A stretch of DNA of 64,000 nucleotides from Bromus sterilis (lineage: Eukaryota > Streptophyta > Magnoliopsida > Poales > Poaceae), in the NCBI GenBank assembly GCA_950022295.1, contig OX465595.1:223661770-223725769 (forward strand), written 5' to 3'. Below, one piece after another: positions 44,530 to 56,700 of this stretch. The position numbers and the translations under genes were made by a program. Each line of letters opens with the position of its first letter. Positions within the stretch are counted from its first letter, which is position 1. A model generated the notes under the pieces. The model was not told the DNA's origin. It ran no database searches and saw only the letters and a list, made by a program, of their open reading frames with translations.

Positions 44530-47408
44530 ACTCGCCCCCACTCAACAGAATCTCGTCCTGAGATTCTGAAGTCTGCGGGAGGAAGGTGGGGTACTCGGCA
44601 CGAAGACGGTCTTCTGTCTCCCACGAGGCTTCTCTCTCAGAGTGGTGTGACCATTGCACTTTCAGAAACTTAATCTTCTGACGACGAGTGATACGCTCCG
44701 TGGAATCAAGAATACGAACGGGGTATTCTCGATAAGAAAGGTCATCTTGGAGATCAAGCGTTTCATGGTCGACGTCGCGGATGGGGTCCTTGAAGCAACG
44801 CCTGAGTTGTGACACATGGAATACATCATGTACTCGGGAAAGGTGCGGGGGTAATTCAAGTTGGTAGGCAACTTCTCCACGTTTAGCAAGAATGCGGAAA
44901 GGTCCGATGTAACGTGGGGCACCCTTGCCTTTGATACCGAAACGTTGGGTTCCCTTCAAAGGAGTAACCCGAAGGTAAGCCTTCTCATCCAGATTGTAGC
45001 TCTCTTGCCTATGATGACGATCATAGTAGCTTTTCTGATGAGACAGGACTGCTTTCAATTGATCACGAACAATGCGAACTTGCTCTTCTTCTTCCTTGAT
45101 CATATCCGGTCCAAAGAATTGTCTTTCACCGGTTTCTGACTAGCTTAGAGGTGGTCGACATCGTCGTCCATAAAGGAGTTCAAAAGGATCCATGTTCAGA
45201 CTAGATTTGAAACTATTGTTATAAGAAAATTCGGCGAATGGAAGAGACTTCTCCCAATTCTTTCCGAATGAGATAACACAAGCTCTGAGCATGTCTTCAA
45301 GAATTTGGTTAACCCTTTCGACTTGACCGCTAGACTGAGGATGGAAAGTTGTACTAAAGGAGAGATGAGTTCCCATAGCATTCTGAAAGCTTCCCCAGAA
45401 TCTAGAGGTGAAAAGGCTACCACGATCAGAATTGATTTCCAAAGGAACACCATGAAGGGACACAATCCTAGAGACGTACAAGTCCGCTAACTGGCTAGCA
45501 GTTATAAACTCGCGAACTTGAAGGAAGTGAGAAACTTTGGAAAACCTATCTATGACAATGAAGATGGCATCATTTCCTTTCTGGGTTTTTGGAAAGCCGG
45601 TGATGAAGTCCATACCGACTTTGTCCCATTTCCACTCTGGAATAGGCAAAGGTTGAAGTGTACCAGCAGGTCTTTGATGTTCTTCCTTAATGTGACGACA
45701 AACATCACATTCGGCAACAAATCGAGCAATGTCTCTCTTCATCCTAGTCCACCAAAATCTCTGGCGTAGATCTCGGTACATTTTTTTGCTACCGGGATGA
45801 ATCGAGAGGGTTGTGTCATGGGCTTCTTTGAGGATGAGTTTCCTTAGTTCCCTATTCTTAGGTACTACCAAACGATTTCCAAAGAATACCGTTCCTTTAC
45901 TATCTGTGGAGAAACATTTAGCAACTCCGCTAGCAATGTTCTCCTTGATTCGGCGAACACCTCCTGCACGCCTTTGGGCAACTATGATTTGATCCTCAAG
46001 AGTTGGTTTCGCCACCAAGGTAGAAAGATAGCAATGAGAAACAATATCAAGATTGAGCTTGCAAAATTCCTCATGAAGAAGTGGTTTATACTGTTGTAAC
46101 ATGAGGTGGTTACAATACGACTTACGACTTAGTGCATCAGCCATGACATTGGCTTTGCCTGGGGTGTAAGAAATTCCTACGTCGTAATCTTTTATCAACT
46201 CAAGCCAGCGTCTTTGCCTGAGATTAAGATCTGGCTGGGTGAAAATGTATTTGAGGCTTTGGTGGTCAGAATAAATCTCACAACGATTACCAAGGAGGTA
46301 ATGTCGCCAAGTTGTCAAGGCATGAACTACGGCTGCGAGTTCAAGGTCAAGGGTAGGATAGTTCTCTTCATGTGGACGCAACTGGCATGAAGCATAAGCT
46401 ACCACATGTCTATCTTGCATAAGTATGCATCCTAACCCTTGCCGTGAGGCGTTACAAAAGATCTCGAAATCCTTTTTGTTGTCTGGAGGTGCAAGTACGG
46501 GTGCAGAAGTCAATCTTTTTTTTAGCTCTTGAAAGCTTTCCTCGCACTTGGGAGTCCATAGGAATTTCTTATCTTTCTTGAGGAGTTCAGTTAGAGGCTT
46601 TGCAACTTTAGAAAAGTTCTCGATGAAGCGACGGCAATAGCTGGCTAGGCCAAGAAAACTCCTAACTTGCTTAACCGATTCAGGTGGAGTCCAGTCAAGG
46701 ACGGCCTGAACTCTCTCGGGATTCACAGCAATGCCTTTTTCAAAAATCGTGTGGCCTAAGTAGGTCACTTCTGGTAGCCAAAATTCACACTTGCAGAATT
46801 TAGCATACAGGCGATGCTCTCTAAGTTTCATCAATATCAGCCTTAGATGTTCGGCATGATCTTCTTCGTTCTTTGAGTAGATGAGAATGTCATCGAGATA
46901 AACTACAACAAATTTATCTAGGAACTCCATGAAGATCGAATTCATCATGCGCGAGAAAGTGGCGGGGGCATTGGTTAAACCAAAGGACATGACGGTGTAC
47001 TCGTAAAGACCATAACAAGTAGTGAAAGCCGTTTTGGGAATGTCCTCGTTTCGGATTTTGATTTGATGATAACCTAATCTCAAATCCATCTTGGAAAAGA
47101 CAGAGGATCCAGCAAGTTGATCATAAAGATCATTGATCCTGGGTAGTGGGTACTTGTTCTTTATCGTCGCTAGATTTAGCGGGCGATAGTCTACGCACAT
47201 CCTTTCTGTTCCATCTTTCTTCGTTACGAACAGAACGGGGCAACCCCATGGCGATGAGCTAGGGCGGATGAAGCCTTTTTAGAACAAAGCTTCAAGTTGG
47301 GTTTTAAGCTCAGCTAACTCACGTGGGGCCATTTTTTATGGGCGTTTGGAAATTGGTGCGGTTCCTGGCATACGATCCACTATGAACTCTACACATCTGT
47401 CGGGTGGC
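44507..47408 (-). pseudogene. pol: Tekay-B1 pol (RT to chromodomain-like tail), 5' deleted
   Basis: Begins within the linker before RT at 47408, where homology to Tekay-B2 stops. RT (YLDDILIYS), RNase H, integrase with intact zinc cysteines (ECDVC) and catalytic Asp, Asp, Glu, and a chromodomain-like tail all follow in one frame. Stops: TAA 47336-47338 (a Tyr codon in B2), TAA 47279-47281 (Glu in B2), TAG 45140-45142 (Trp in B2). The frame ends at TAA 44507-44509, which lies inside the 3' LTR, so the last residues and the PPT are coding. Between 47200 and 45143 there are 686 open codons, but no gag or protease remains. Confidence 0.93.
44530..44566 (-). other. Polypurine tract and hairpin of Tekay-B1
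   Basis: Same layout as in Tekay-B2. The hairpin (44548-44566) has one C-to-T change (plus strand tcctg) that breaks the loop-closing pair. Confidence 0.75.
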
Positions 47409-47409
47409 A

Positions 47410-47676
47410 CAGTTTAAGGGGTTGGGTTACTGAATGATTTTCCTGGAGGACGACCATGGATTACTAGGGGCTAGAACCGATATGTCAGAGTAGCAAAATA
47501 CCCCAACACAATGGTTAGTGTGGTTCTTCTGGCTAGAAGACATCTAAAGTGGGAGGAAGAACTGCAAATGAATCACTATAGGTTTCTAGAAGAAAACGTA
47601 CATCAAACTCCATGGAACTGTCGGGCATGCCACCTAGAAGTTCTTCTAAAAGGACAACCGAAATAAAGGGAAAGAT
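47410..47676. other. Filler sequence replacing about 2.7 kb of Tekay-B1
   Basis: 267 bp with no collinear match in Tekay-B2. Homology stops after cgggtggca and resumes at tttgcaaacgcatcag. A short part (about 47615-47640, gtcgggcatgccacct) resembles the reverse complement of the sequence at the left break. Origin of the rest is unknown. Confidence 0.65.
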
Positions 47677-48074
47677 TTTGCAAACGCATCAGATTATGAA
47701 GAAACCTGGAATGACACGGACAGCATAACGGCTGTAATTTCAAGAAAAGACAATTTTCTTACAACATAGAAACAACACTTACATACGATGTAAGAAATCA
47801 GGAAGCACAACAACGCTAGTAAACTGAACACAACCTTCCTACGGCTACCAGGAAGAAAACAACGAGATGTTCTAATCAGACAGAGATGGGCCTAGTCCTA
47901 TCTTCCCGTAGAACAAGATGAGGGTGACTCAGAACTCAGAACGATGAAGGTAAGGAGAAAAAAGAAGCCTTACGTTGTTCCCTTATATACCCAGAGTAAC
48001 TACATAACTATAGCAAGCTAGAATCGACTTAAGCCAAGGTTGATAATCCTACAGTCAGTCCTGCTCTGATACCA
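47677..48074 (-). other. Leader and primer binding site of Tekay-B1
   Basis: Collinear with the Tekay-B2 leader, including the TATATAAG-like sequence near 47982. The PBS TGGTATCAGAGC is at 48063-48074 (minus strand). The ATG of the extra ORF and its acceptor-like sequence are lost with the deletion. Confidence 0.85.
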
Positions 48075-48078
48075 AGTC

Positions 48079-51000
48079 TGTCGGGACCCGGGGTTAGCGT
48101 ATGCAAGTCCCGCTACGACATAGTCATATGGAGAGCCGAGAACCGTACCCACTTTTCTAAGCAGACAAGGCCAAGCACAGAACGTTCTCGGAAAGCATCA
48201 TACATGAGGGGCATCCCATCCAGGCCGGATGATCAACTGAGATGGGTCCTCATCGTCCGCACACAAGTCTAAAGATATGGGTGATGAACTCCCATATTCA
48301 CAGACAAGTCGCCTCAACCATACTATCGACTATCTCATAACTCTTACATAGACTTACTCCAGCCCGATCACTTAGTCGGGGTCTAGGGCAGGCTCGATCA
48401 TACCACAAAGTGTGCACGAGACAGAGTCTCGAGCAATCGCATCGCGATTCCCCAAGCTGTGCACATCTAAGGGCCACTTGGTGTATGAAAGACCGCCAGC
48501 CAGATCACAACTAAGGTCTCGAAAACCCATACAAAGACATGCATGTTATAAACATACACGCAGCACACATGCCTTGTATGAACAGCAGGTATCATTCCAA
48601 TTCTCTACAAAGTATACATTTTATTGATAACTCTCACAGAGTGCACACAGAGATCACAAGCATTTGATCCAACATTACAACAAACAAGCGGAAGCAAAGT
48701 AGGTCTGAGTACAGACAAGTTTAACAAATGGCTTAAGAAGCCTAATTTAAACACAAGCCCTCCACGAGGGAACCAGTCGTCTGACTGGGACTACACTAGC
48801 TTGGTATTTAGTCGTCGAGCTCGATGAATAATCCACCTTCGGGGTCAGTGGGTTCATCTAAAACATAGAATAAGCAAACGTGAGTACAAATTCGTACTCA
48901 GCAAGACTTACGTAGGAACTATACTACTCATGCACATGTATCAAGGTAAAGGGAGGTGGGGTTCAAAAGAAGAAGTGCCAGCTTTGACTTGGCTAGTCCT
49001 GAACTACGAGTACCAGACTTGAGGTAAGAAGCGTACACGAGTCCACTACATCTCTTCAACCAATTACACCACAATGGTGCCTTCCTCGACTTCTCCACGA
49101 GAAAGCACGCCATAGCACTCACGCTTATCTTGGCAAGTTTTATAAGTATCCAGTTCAAGTTGTCTAATAATCAAGCTAAGCTTTCCAAGCAGTCCCTTAC
49201 CGCGGACGCGGCTATTCGAATAGTTTTGTTAACCCTGTAGGGGTGTACTGCTACACACACATGATCATCAGTTACCGCCTTTGTAGTCGACGCCGTTCAA
49301 GAAGTGTCGGAGAGGATGCTCACCACAACTGTTACCTCATAGCCGATCTAGTCCAAGAAAGCCACCTACCTGGGTTGGCTACCACTATCGTGAACCCGGC
49401 CGGTTTACCGAAGTGGACCCAGATGATAAGTGTGTGGCGCATAAGCCGGTCTCGGTTGAGCCGTTCTCTCACTTAGCATCCAGGCCACAAACCTACCAGA
49501 ACTCCGAACTACTGCGACATCTGGACATCGAAAGGGATGAGTTAATAGGTTGAGAGGGGGAAGTGAGCCAAATGTGTGGTTGTACTCTTCATCTTGGATC
49601 ACCACACAAGAACTCAGACTTAGGGCGGTGTTCAACGAGACAACCCACTGTGTACTCCTACACAGCCTCTCATCGTTCACCTTGTATTAGGGTAGATTCA
49701 CCAACACATTTCCACCATCATCAACATGATCACTACCATCCCGAATCACATAACAGTAACAACATTGTACCACTCTAAGCATGCAATAAGCAGTAAAAGT
49801 GGTAGGGGTCACATGATATCAACCAACTCCTACATTTGCTAGGATTGTGGTTTGCTTACTACTGTGACAAATGATAGGTCATGCAAAGGAATGGGTTCAT
49901 CTATGCGGTAGAAACGTAGCATGGTAATCATCCTATACAATGCATAAGTGCTACATGAGAGGGAAGTGGGATTTTATCGACATCATCAATGGGGGTTTGC
50001 TTGCCTTGCTGACGAGGTTCAGTCTCGGGATCTTCAACGAAAGGGGCAGCCTCCTGTTCCGGTTCAACTTCTATCGACAGACAACAATAAAGGGGGGGAA
50101 CATAAGTACAATGCACATACACATGGCTAAAGGTTGAAACTTGATGTATATGCTTCTGATGTGTGAGGGAAATCCATTTAAAAGGAGTGTATTGCAATTG
50201 AATTGCAAATTCAAACTCCAATTTGAATTTAAATGAATTCCATATGCATGTTTGCTTCTGTTCCCCCATTTTAAAATGGTCAAACATGAAAACAAAGTGC
50301 ATATTCTGAATCCTTGCATTTTTCTGATAAATTTACATATATTATATGTTTAATTTGGAGTTAAAATGAATTAGTTATGAATTTCCAAAGTTTAATTCAT
50401 TTTCTGGATTTTCTGGAATTTTTTAAATTGAAAATGCATTACCGCGTCACTGCGATGTCATGCTGGCGTCAGGGGGGGTTCTGACCAGTGGGTCCACGGA
50501 GACGGCGGCTCCGGCCACCATTTGGCACGCCGCGACCACCAAACGGGAGCCCAGGCACGCGCGCTTCATCTGAGACAGACGAGCAGCACGGGGGCTCACC
50601 GGAAAGACGTCGGCGACGAGCAAAGACGGTGGCAGCATCTCGGTCGTGGTGCAGATCTTACTTTGGTGCACCATTTGAGCCACGGTTGGGCGCGTTCAAG
50701 CAGCAGTTCACGGCGGTTGCGAAGGACAAGGTGGCGAGGACGATTGCTTATCGCCGGCTCGTCGACGACGAGCACGGCGGCTCTGTACTCCGGCGTTCAT
50801 GGCGAATCGAGCTAGAGGAGGGTAGGAACGCCGTGGCTTGAGGGGAAAAGCTCACCAGACACTGGTGAATACGTAGGAGCAGTCGTCGGAGGCGGGGAGG
50901 TTACAGCAGCGGCAAATCGATCAACTTGAGCTCCGGCGGCCTGCGGCGATTCAATGAAGCGTGCGTCTTGTCGGGGCCGAATTTAAACTCCAGCTTCTGC

Positions 51001-51828
51001 GGGTAGACATAGTCGATGGCGAGGAGCACGTTGCACTTGCTTGCTCGAGCCCTAGGTGTCGTTGGTCGCGGAAACCATGGCGGGGTGCTCCGGCGAGTCT
51101 TCGAGAGGTGGAGAAATCGGGCGTGGGAGAAGGGGAAAGTGTCCGTGGAGAGGGGGAATGGATCGGGGAGGCTTCTGGGCGTCTCTAGGACACGTAGAAG
51201 GCGGCGGGGAAGCAGCTGCGTGGCCAGGGCGTCGCGGTGGCGTCGGCGGCCTCGGCATAGCCGGCACGCACCAGTGCGTGCCCCTGCTTGAGGAAGACGA
51301 CACGGCTGGGGTGGGCTTGGGATGGCTGGGGGGATGAGTTGGGCCTCTTTGGTAAGCTCTCTCTCCCTTTTCTTTTTCTGTTTTTCTTTTCTGCAATTTG
51401 TTTTGCTGTGCTAAATGAATAGCTAGGAATTTTATTAAATGCTGAAACTTTTTGTATGGCTCCACAATATATTAGACTAGCCACTTATAAAGATTGGCAC
51501 TTTTTAAAATTCAAAACATTTGAATTTTAAATCAAATAGGGGTTTTTGATTAATCCCAAGGTCCTATTTGAATATTTGAAAAATCCATGAGCATGGGGTG
51601 GGTCCCACATCACTTGATATGTGATCACACTCATTTATAAGACTTTTCAAAAATCAAACATGAATTTTTGGAGAAGATTTATTTCTGGCCTTTTGAATTA
51701 ATTCAACTGGGGGGGTTCCTTCTCCCATTTTTCATTTGAATTTGATTTCAAATGATTTCTTTTGAAATTTTTAACATAATGCAAGGTGAATTTGATCCTA
51801 GCACATTACCGAACAGAGGGTTCTGATA
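48079..51828 (-). repeat. 5' (right) LTR of Tekay-B1 (3750 bp)
   Basis: Starts TGTCGGGACCCGGGG and ends TTCTGATA (expected CA). Near 50493 it lacks about 165 bp present at roughly 43080-43250, with 'gtcc' at both edges of the missing part, consistent with a deletion between short direct repeats. Confidence 0.93.
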
Positions 51829-53041
51829 GTAAGGTAAGAAGCCAAGCATTCGATGAGGAATCGCCTGCAACAAGTCTGCTATCCACCTACTTACGCAAGC
51901 ATAACACCTATCCTATCCTTGTCCTCCTCTTCGCATCCCGACGAAGAAGAAGCAGTCAAGGCCACACACACACGTTGATCAAGTTATATTACGATTATCT
52001 CAGTTGTTGTTGTCTATGAACAAGGAGTAGGTCTCAAGTCGTCCATAACCGTGGACACGGCTTCTCGAAAAGATTTAACCCTGCAGGGGTGTACCAACTG
52101 CCCATTACAAGGCTCCGCACACACGCCCATCTCTCTCAGTTGCTACCCATTATAGGCAACCATTTTATGATTTAGTTCCGAGAGATCCGAAACCACAGGT
52201 GCCTCTAACTAACAACGAACAAATCCGGGTGGCCCCCGGGGAGTCGACACCCAATCCAAAAGCCGGCCACGCTCTCGGATCGGACTCTTCCGTATGACGC
52301 AGGTCGGATAGCCGGTTAATCACACTTGGGAAACCGGGTCCTAGCTGATCGGGTGGACCAACAGAGAAACCATGTATCCACTGGCCCAAGTTGTTTTAAA
52401 ACAGCTGGGGGCCCAACCAAGCACACACACGGTTTTCAAATGGTAAATCAGCTTGGGCCACCACTAGAAATGTTTGAAGCTAGGTAGGTAAGAAAAGGGG
52501 ACCCCATAAAATCCCACACGCGGTTAGGCATGCTCAGTCTTAAAACTAATACCCGGAACTCGGATCCTAGGTGACTCGAATGGAACAAAGCGTCGGGGCG
52601 GGGTAGCCTAGACCTTCCATCCTTCGTCGAATATAGTCAACATTATAATAATCATATCATCAACAACAATATAATAATGTGATAGCCCAAACCAAGGAGT
52701 AACAGGGTAACATCGTAGCATCCTAAGCATGCATACTAAGCAGGGACTGAGCAACGAGCAATAGTAACATAGCAGTACATGGTTTGCAGGGAGGGGACAT
52801 GGCTGTATCGGTTTGAAAGAGGCTATAAACATGTGGTAGGATCAAACATCGAACCTATCCTAGACTAGCATGCAAACCGCTGGTTGAAATAGAACGGATC
52901 ATAAGTAATGTATAGTCCTTGCCTGTTTATAAGTCAGGTTCCGAAGGTGTAGTTGATCGCAAGCTCGCATCGTCTCCGAAGGGTACCCGCGGAAGCACAC
53001 AAGACGATAAACACTGGAAATCAATCAACGAGCAAGCATCT
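51829..53041 (-). repeat. 5' LTR of H, second piece
   Basis: Starts with the TSD GTAAG and continues the H LTR (aagccaagcattcgatgagg), running through the point where Tekay-A split the other LTR. It ends in CATCT (53037-53041), the target duplication of the solo LTR. Confidence 0.92.
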
Positions 53042-53446
53042 TGTAACAGCCCAGATTTCAAAAAATTAACAATTTTTTTTCGGTGTGAATTGATTGATTG
53101 TCTGATTTTGTTTGCGGTGTTTGCATCCCCGATTTGTCGATCGGCGATTATTTTCCCCCTCTTATCTCATATCGGACAGAGACCGACCCTTGCCACCCTG
53201 ACACTCGACCTTTGCGACACCGGGTTTCACCCGATCACCGTCGCGAAAATCGCACGAGACTAGCCGCAGCCAACGGAACGAAAACCCCGTTTATTAATTA
53301 GACGGGTTATTTTTATAGCGCGCCGGAAAGTGTTCTCGGAACGGTTCCAGCGCGAGGTCCTGCGGACCCCCGGCGGTCAGAAACGTAAACACCACGCGCG
53401 CGAGAGGAAAACCGGGGATGTTTTTGCAAACTGCCAGCCACCTGGG

Positions 53447-53456
53447 CTATATAAAG
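53447..53456 (+). promoter_or_regulatory. TATA box of the solo LTR
   Basis: CTATATAAAG about 405 bp from the LTR start, followed by C-rich leader sequence. This implies a short U3 and a very long R-U5 in this family. Confidence 0.65.
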
Positions 53457-53764
53457 ACCACCACTCCCCCACCCCTCTTCTAGGGTTTCCCTAGACCAAA
53501 ATTGCAACCACCCCCTCCACTTTGCCACATATATTACCCCATTTTCGCACCAAACCGTAGTCCAGATCTGAGATCCAGCCCAATGGGTTCTGGACCGTCA
53601 GATCGGCCGATCTGACGGACAGGAATCAGCCACGTCAGCCCTTCTCTCCTCTCTCTCTATCTCGCAGCCGCACGACGCCGAGCCTCCACGGTGGAGCTCC
53701 TCCGGCCGCCACCACGCCGCGCCTCGCACGCCGGCGAGCGATGCCCACACAGGTCTCCCCACTC

Positions 53765-56700
53765 CCTCCTCCTCTTCCTATCTTCCTCCCTCACCTCCTT
53801 CTTCCACGAGCAGGGAGGGCCACCGCCGCGCCGGCATGGTCGGCCGGCCTCAAGCTCGAGCTGAGCTTGCCGGACGCCGCCTTTTCTCCACGCCGGCTGC
53901 CACGTCGGCCCCGGATCCGGCTCCGCCGCACCGGATCCGCCCCTCCTCTGGCCTCCTCGCCTAGCGCCGCCCGTCGCTGGTGCATCTCCCCGCCGGAGCC
54001 GCCCTGGCCATCGGCCTCGTCCTGGAGAGGACGAGCCACGCCCGTGGTCGCCCCAGTGGGCCGGCACGCCCCTAGTGGCCCAGCGTCCCGAGGCCCGAGC
54101 CGTCCTTAGCCCCCCCCCCCCCCCAGCCGGCCAGATGGGCCTGGCCCAATGTGAGGACTTTTTTTATTTATTTAGTTTTTTTTCCTTGCTGTTAATTTCT
54201 GCTAAGTCTTTGAATATGTGTTGTTGTTTCAGTTTTGCGATGTAGTTTGCGGTAAATCTGTAGCTCGGATCGCGTTGCGCCCAAAAGGAAAATTGCTTAG
54301 AATTGTGTGTACTTAAATTCATCTTTTGTGAGCATTTTTATTTGAGTCCATGTTGATGGTGCAAATCACTGTTGAAGTGGGCATCAGGCCGTTAACTGCT
54401 ACGAATTGTTGTTATGTGCTGCTATTGTTATTTTGTTGCAACTTTGATTGATGATTGTGACACATCCATGAGGCCTATTGCATTGATTCTTTTTGCATAC
54501 TGTTAAGCATCATGTATACTTCCATTACATGTATTCCATTGTCATGATATGCTTGCTGGTCATATAGTTATTGAGCTCCAAAGTTGCTATGCCACTGTTT
54601 TTACAACCACCTCTGTTTTTCGCTAAGTCTGTAACGTCCCGATGCCATGTTGCATGCTTAATATCTTTTGATCTGTGATGCCTATGACCTTGATTCTTTT
54701 TTGTACCTGATAACCATCATGCCTACTCCATGCTTATATATTGCTATGTCATTTTGCTGTACCTTTGCATATAGTTTTGCTCCTGTTTGTACAGCATAAA
54801 AATAACAATTTCTGCCATGTTTCTCTGATTTTCACTAAGTCCTTGAGCGGTAATGTTTTATTGCATTTTGCATGGGCTATAACTAGTTGTTCATGATGCC
54901 TATTTTCATGATTCATTTTGCCATGCCTTCCCTTCCATGTCTACTTTAGAGTCATATCATTTTTGAGCATGTTTGCATTCATTATTATGTAAATGTATTG
55001 CTCTAAAGTGTGCTTCCCGATGTTGGCAGATTGTGTTCCAAACTTGTATTGCTTGTATCTTTTTAACCGTAACTCCGTTTGTAGTGTTCTTTATATGTCA
55101 CTTGATTAGTTTTTCGTGTACTTTGTGTTTATGCTATTGTTTGATGTTTTTAACCAACCTAAAATATGGTTTAGGACAGAACAGTACCAAATCCTTTAAT
55201 TCTCGTGGGGCACTTAGTGATATGCCATGTTTAGGTTGTGTCTCACTTAAATTGACTAGAATAGATAGTTTATCTTATGCTTCACCTCTTGCCATGTTTG
55301 TGTGCTATGCCATGCTTGAGTGATATGCCATGTTAACAACTTTGTTGATCACCTGTAGCTAAACAATTTGAACCACCGTAAACGTGCGGTATCGTCGTGC
55401 GTAACGAGTACTTCACTTAACGTGTTAGTAACCGCTCTCGACGGTAGGTGCAATGTCTTGTGTTGCTTCTTGTTGATGCTTGCTCGTGTTTGCCTCGTAG
55501 TAATAGATGCTTTCTCGTTGATTTCTTTCCAGTGTTTACCGTCTTGTGTGCTTCCGCGGGTACCTTTCGGAGACGATGCGAGCTTGCGATCAACTACACC
55601 TTCGGAACCCAACTTATCAATAGGCAAGGACTATACATTACTTATGATCCATTCTATTTCAACCAGCGGTTTGCATGCTAGTATAGGATAGGTTCGATGT
55701 TTGATCCTACCACATGTTTACAGCCTCTTTCAAACCGATACAGCCATGTCCCCTCCCAGCAAACCATGTACTGCTATGTTACTATTGCTAGTTGCTCAGC
55801 CCCTGCTTAGTACGCATGCTTAGGATGCTACGATTTTACCCTGTTACTCCCTGGTTTGGGCTATCACATTATTATATTGTTGTTGATGATATGATTATTA
55901 TAATGTTGACTATATTCGACGAAGGATGGAAGGTCTAGGCTATCCCGCCCCGACGCTTTGTTCCATTCGAGTCACCTGGGATCCGAGTTCCGGGTATTGG
56001 TTTTAAGACTTAGCGTGCCTAACCGCGTGTGGGGTTTTATGGGGTCCCCTTTTCTTACCTATCTAGCTTCAAACATTTCTAGTGGTGGCCCGAGCTGATT
56101 TACCATTTGAAACCCCGTGTGTGTGCTTGGTGGATCCCCTCGCAGTTTTTAAAAAACCCGGGCCAACGGAGACATGGTTTCTCTGTTGGTCCACACTGGT
56201 GAGCTAGGGAAGTCCCCTGTTATATAGGTGAGACTAAACCCGACCTTGGACATACGGAAGAGTCCGATCCGAGAGCGTGGCCAGCTTTTGGATTGGGTGT
56301 CGACTCCCCGGGGGCTACCCGGATTTCTTCGTTGTTAGTTAGAGGGACCTGTCGTTTCGGATCTCTTGGAACTAAATCATAAAATGGTTGCCTGTGATGG
56401 GTAGCAACTGAGAGAGATGGGCGTGTGTGCGGAGCCTTGTAAAGGGAAGTTGGTACACTACCTCCTCCTCTTCCTATCTTCCTCACTCACCTCCTTCTGT
56501 CACGCGCAGGGAGGGCCACCGCCGCGCCGCCATGGTCGGTCGGCCTCAAGCTCGAGCTGAGCTCGCCGGACTCCGCCTTTCCTCCACGCCGGCTGCCACG
56601 TCGGGCCCGAATCCGTCTCCGCCGCGCCCGATACACCCCTCCTCTGGCCTCCTCGCCTAGCGCCACCCGTCGCCGGTGCAGCTCCCTGTCGGCGTCGCCC

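Larger units (their letters stand above)
26744..51828 (-). mobile_element. Tekay-B1: chromovirus with internal deletion, split by Tekay-B2
   Basis: LTRs 26744-28867 plus 43036-44529 (left, 3') and 48079-51828 (right, 5'); interior 44530-48078. Flanked by GTAAG at 26739-26743 and 51829-51833. The terminal CA at the right end has become TA (51827-51828). The interior is 3549 bp against 5978 bp in its sibling Tekay-B2, because gag, the extra ORF and the protease are missing. Confidence 0.93.

Noticed and set aside
28868..51828. Four TGTCGGGACC starts (26744, 28868, 38950, 48079) as a tandem array of elements
   Set aside because: TSDs GTAAG and TGCAT and collinearity of the split LTR show nesting of one element in another.
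53650..54110. Possible gene with ATG at 53741 after a TATA box (MPTQVSPLPPPLP...)
   Set aside because: Lies in the leader part of a solo LTR, ends in a poly-C tract, and is not maintained in the duplicate unit at 56461.
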